Source of the DNA: CALJIC01 sp039805565
GTDB lineage: Bacteria; Chloroflexota; Chloroflexia; Chloroflexales; Roseiflexaceae
Direction: 5' to 3'
DNA: 6,558 nt
Assembly: GCA_039805565.1 (NCBI GenBank)
Contig: JBDLTZ010000065.1
Coordinates: forward strand, 1 to 6,558
A program made the position numbers and the translations under genes. The notes under the pieces were generated by a model. It made no database searches. It saw only the letters and a list, made by a program, of their open reading frames with translations, and had not been told where the DNA came from. Position 1 is the stretch's first letter; each line of letters opens with the position of its first letter. This document shows positions 4,197 to 6,558 of this stretch, piece by piece.

Positions 4197-6558
4197 ATGC
4201 CACTCTATCCCTATCAAGAACGAGTCGACGCGCTACTGCGGGCAGGGAGAAATGTCCTGCTTCAGGCGCCCACAGGGGCTGGGAAAACACGTGCCGCTCT
4301 CTTCCCTTTCCTCGACGGCTGGCGTAGCGAGAACGCAGTCCTCTTTCCGCGCCAGTGTATCTATGCGGTTCCTATGCGCGTGCTCGCGAACCAGTTTGAG
4401 GCCGAATACCGACGCATTGTCGCAGACTACAGCACACGCTTTGGCCTGCTTCGTTCGGTTAGCATTCAGACTGGCGCACGTGCTGAGGACCGGCGCTTCG
4501 ACGGAGACCTCGTCTTCACGACCATTGACCAGGTCCTCAGCGGCTTTCTGACGATCCCCTACGGCTTGAGCAATCGACAGGCCAACCTGAACGCGGGAGC
4601 GGTGATTGGCAGCTACCTGGTCTTTGACGAGTTCCATCTGTTCCCTGTTGATGAGTCAGGCAACGGTGCACTCACGACGACACTCCAGATCCTCCAGATG
4701 TTGAAGGGCATCACCCCATTCGTGCTGATGACGGCGACATTCTCCAGCACGATGATCACGCGTCTGGCCGAGCTTCTCGATGCGGAGCCCGTCTCGCTGA
4801 CGGCCGCCGAGATCGACGCGCTCCCCTCGCACCACAGGAAGCGCCGCACATACCACTACCGCGACATCCCCATGAGCGCCGAGGGTATTCTCAGCGACAT
4901 GCAGGCCCACCGACGGCGGCGCGTCATTGCGATCTGCAACACGGTTGACCGCGCCCAAGATCTGGCGCGTGAACTCCGTCTCAGCCCACGCTGTGCTGGC
5001 GCACGCGTCGAGGTTCTACACAGCCGCTTTTACGCGTCCGATCGCGCGGACAAGGAGGAGCTACTCCGTCGTGAGTTCGGTGAAGATCGGTCGGCTGCCT
5101 CCGATGTGCCAATGATCCTCGTGGCCACGCAAGTGGTCGAGGTCGGGCTCAACATTACCTGTGAGACGTTGCACACCGATCTCGCCCCGGCCGCGTCGCT
5201 CATTCAGCGCGCTGGCCGCTGTGCGCGTTTCGCCGGGGAGGCCGGCGACGTCTACGTGTATGAGCTTCCGCTCAACGATCGGGGTAAGATCGACTACGCG
5301 CCCTACCTGGACGAGGGTCAGCGACCTCTCTGTGAGGAGACGCGTGTGGCCTTGGTGGCACTGCTGCCGGCTGATGGGCGTGTGCTGACCTACCCCAATG
5401 AGCTAGCGCTGGTCGATGCGGCACACACCCGCTACGATGCCCAACTCCTCGAGACCCTCCAGCAGCGGCGGCACCAGCTCCGCGGGGCGATCGAGCGGAC
5501 GCTGCGCAAACAAGACCGCAGCCTCGCCCGGGAGCTGATACGCGACGTCGACACCCGCACAATCATCATTCACCCAGAACCCACCGACGTCACTGTGCCG
5601 AACCCCTACCACTACCAGGGGATCGCCGTGCGTCCCGGCCGTCTGGTACGCTGGTATGACGTGGCCTGTGAGCGGGCGTGGGAGCTCGGTCTGGATTGGG
5701 TTGCGAAGATTGCCCAGGTTCAGGAAACTGCCGATGGCATCGAGGGTGGGGAGCAGCGGCGGGGTATCAGTACTAACTGGAGTCACGTGCTACGACCAAC
5801 AACTGACCCGAAAGAGCAACGCAACCACAAGGCCGAGCTGTGGAGCGCCGGTTCGATCGTTGTGCTCAACCCGGCGCTGGCGCAGTACACGGTCGAACTC
5901 GGCCTGCAGCTGCTACCGGGTAGCACACCGGCGACAGAGTCGCCTCGGCTCCCACGAGGCAAGGGGCGCGAGCGAGGCGGGCCGATCCATCACGAGACAT
6001 ACGCCGAGCATATTGCCGGCCTCTACCGCGTCTACCGCGAGGCGCTGCGCGACCGCACGGCCGCGGCGCGGCGTCGACTGGAGCAGCGCTTCGGGCTGAG
6101 GGAGGGGACACTCGACCGGGCGATCCGCCTGATGTTCGCCGCCCACGATCTCGGTAAGCTCGACCGCTCGTGGCAGGGCTGGGCGCACCGCTGGCAGGCA
6201 CGTGCGGCAGAGCTGCGTCACGAGCCGAGCATCGCGTTTCCCCCTGGCTACATGGCGGCTCACACCGACTTTGATGCACAGGATAGCCGTGAGGTGGCCG
6301 CGCAGCGGGAGGTGCGGCCGCCCCGGCCGAGGCACGCAGCGGAGAGTGCCCGCGCCGGGAGAGACCTCATCACGGCAGTCGCGGCAGGGGACGAGGCGCT
6401 ACGCACCGCGCTTATGAGCGCGATCATCTGCCACCACAGCGCGCACCTGCGCAGCGACCACGGCTCGTTCACCCCCGCGCCGGGCGCGAAGGCCGCCTTC
6501 TATGATGCGATGCGCGCCGTCGGGCTCTTCGAGGACGAGCGGCTGCGCGCCTCCAAAG
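4197..6558 (+). CDS. cas3: CRISPR-associated helicase-nuclease Cas3, helicase-HD order, 3' end beyond window
   Basis: The frame is open from ATG 4197 to the right edge, 787 residues without a stop. The N-terminal half is a superfamily 2 helicase: a Q-like motif YPYQ (4-7), Walker A QAPTGAGKT (23-31), DEFH (144-147), TAT (179-181), VATQVVEVGLN (309-319) and QRAGRCAR (337-344). A charged helical stretch follows (about 413-451). The C-terminal part is an HD nuclease: His605 in YAEHIAG, His650-Asp651 with Gly653-Lys654 in HDLGK, His713 and His746-His747 in CHHSAH. Cas3 is recruited to the Cascade-opened target, nicks it and then unwinds and degrades it. The common Cas3 has HD first; the reverse order seen here is known from type I-G (formerly I-U). 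Visible length suggests only a short part is missing. Motif V reads EVGLN rather than the frequent EQSLD. Identity as Cas3 is firm; the subtype is inferred because cas8, cas7 and cas5 are not in view. Confidence 0.95.
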   Translation, partial: MPLYPYQERVDALLRAGRNVLLQAPTGAGKTRAALFPFLDGWRSENAVLFPRQCIYAVPMRVLANQFEAEYRRIVADYSTRFGLLRSVSIQTGARAEDRRFDGDLVFTTIDQVLSGFLTIPYGLSNRQANLNAGAVIGSYLVFDEFHLFPVDESGNGALTTTLQILQMLKGITPFVLMTATFSSTMITRLAELLDAEPVSLTAAEIDALPSHHRKRRTYHYRDIPMSAEGILSDMQAHRRRRVIAICNTVDRAQDLARELRLSPRCAGARVEVLHSRFYASDRADKEELLRREFGEDRSAASDVPMILVATQVVEVGLNITCETLHTDLAPAASLIQRAGRCARFAGEAGDVYVYELPLNDRGKIDYAPYLDEGQRPLCEETRVALVALLPADGRVLTYPNELALVDAAHTRYDAQLLETLQQRRHQLRGAIERTLRKQDRSLARELIRDVDTRTIIIHPEPTDVTVPNPYHYQGIAVRPGRLVRWYDVACERAWELGLDWVAKIAQVQETADGIEGGEQRRGISTNWSHVLRPTTDPKEQRNHKAELWSAGSIVVLNPALAQYTVELGLQLLPGSTPATESPRLPRGKGRERGGPIHHETYAEHIAGLYRVYREALRDRTAAARRRLEQRFGLREGTLDRAIRLMFAAHDLGKLDRSWQGWAHRWQARAAELRHEPSIAFPPGYMAAHTDFDAQDSREVAAQREVRPPRPRHAAESARAGRDLITAVAAGDEALRTALMSAIICHHSAHLRSDHGSFTPAPGAKAAFYDAMRAVGLFEDERLRASK

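Noticed and set aside
5403..5786. Minus-strand frame of 127 codons opposite cas3
   Set aside because: It lies inside the continuous cas3 frame between helicase and HD domains; no motif or ribosome binding site supports it.
1..6558. CRISPR array, tRNA, rRNA or insertion sequence
   Set aside because: No regularly spaced 24-40 bp repeats, cloverleaf, rRNA segment, transposase or terminal inverted repeats were seen by eye on either strand.

Overview
The window is GC-rich bacterial DNA with Shine-Dalgarno sites of the AAAGGA/GGAGG type and six protein genes. The gene set (a very small winged-helix regulator, a WYL regulator, a CRISPR Cas3 and a secreted M6-like protease) and the codon use would fit a Chloroflexota bacterium, possibly a thermophile. 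That is an inference from style, not a proof; some actinobacteria or deltaproteobacteria would also fit.

Left part (1-1680): the minus strand carries a secreted zinc metallopeptidase of the M6/M11-like group. It starts at 1058 and runs off the left edge, so its C-terminus is missing. Across a 223-bp gap lies a divergent plus-strand gene for a compact RNase HI-family protein (1282-1680) with all four acidic catalytic residues.

Middle part (1681-2816): a 437-bp gap without a convincing gene holds a run of stem-loops, two of them capped by GNRA tetraloops. Then comes a small protein of the dimeric alpha/beta-barrel type (2118-2447), followed by a strong 14-bp hairpin (2470-2510). A further 306 bp without a gene (2511-2816) ends in inverted and direct repeats just upstream of the next start codon and may hold an operator.

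Right part (2817-6558): a 69-residue winged-helix regulator precedes a 349-residue WYL-domain regulator. The WYL gene is followed after 10 bp, with a ribosome binding site overlapping its stop codon, by a large cas3 gene that runs off the right edge. This Cas3 has its helicase at the N-terminus and its HD nuclease at the C-terminus, the reverse of the common Cas3 order. That arrangement is known from type I-G (formerly I-U) CRISPR-Cas systems. The window therefore most likely shows the regulatory head of a type I CRISPR-Cas operon, with the effector and adaptation genes expected beyond 6558. No CRISPR array is present in the window.

Working model (inference): the WYL protein, perhaps with the small winged-helix protein, controls transcription of the cas operon, and coupled translation links the amount of Cas3 to that of the regulator.
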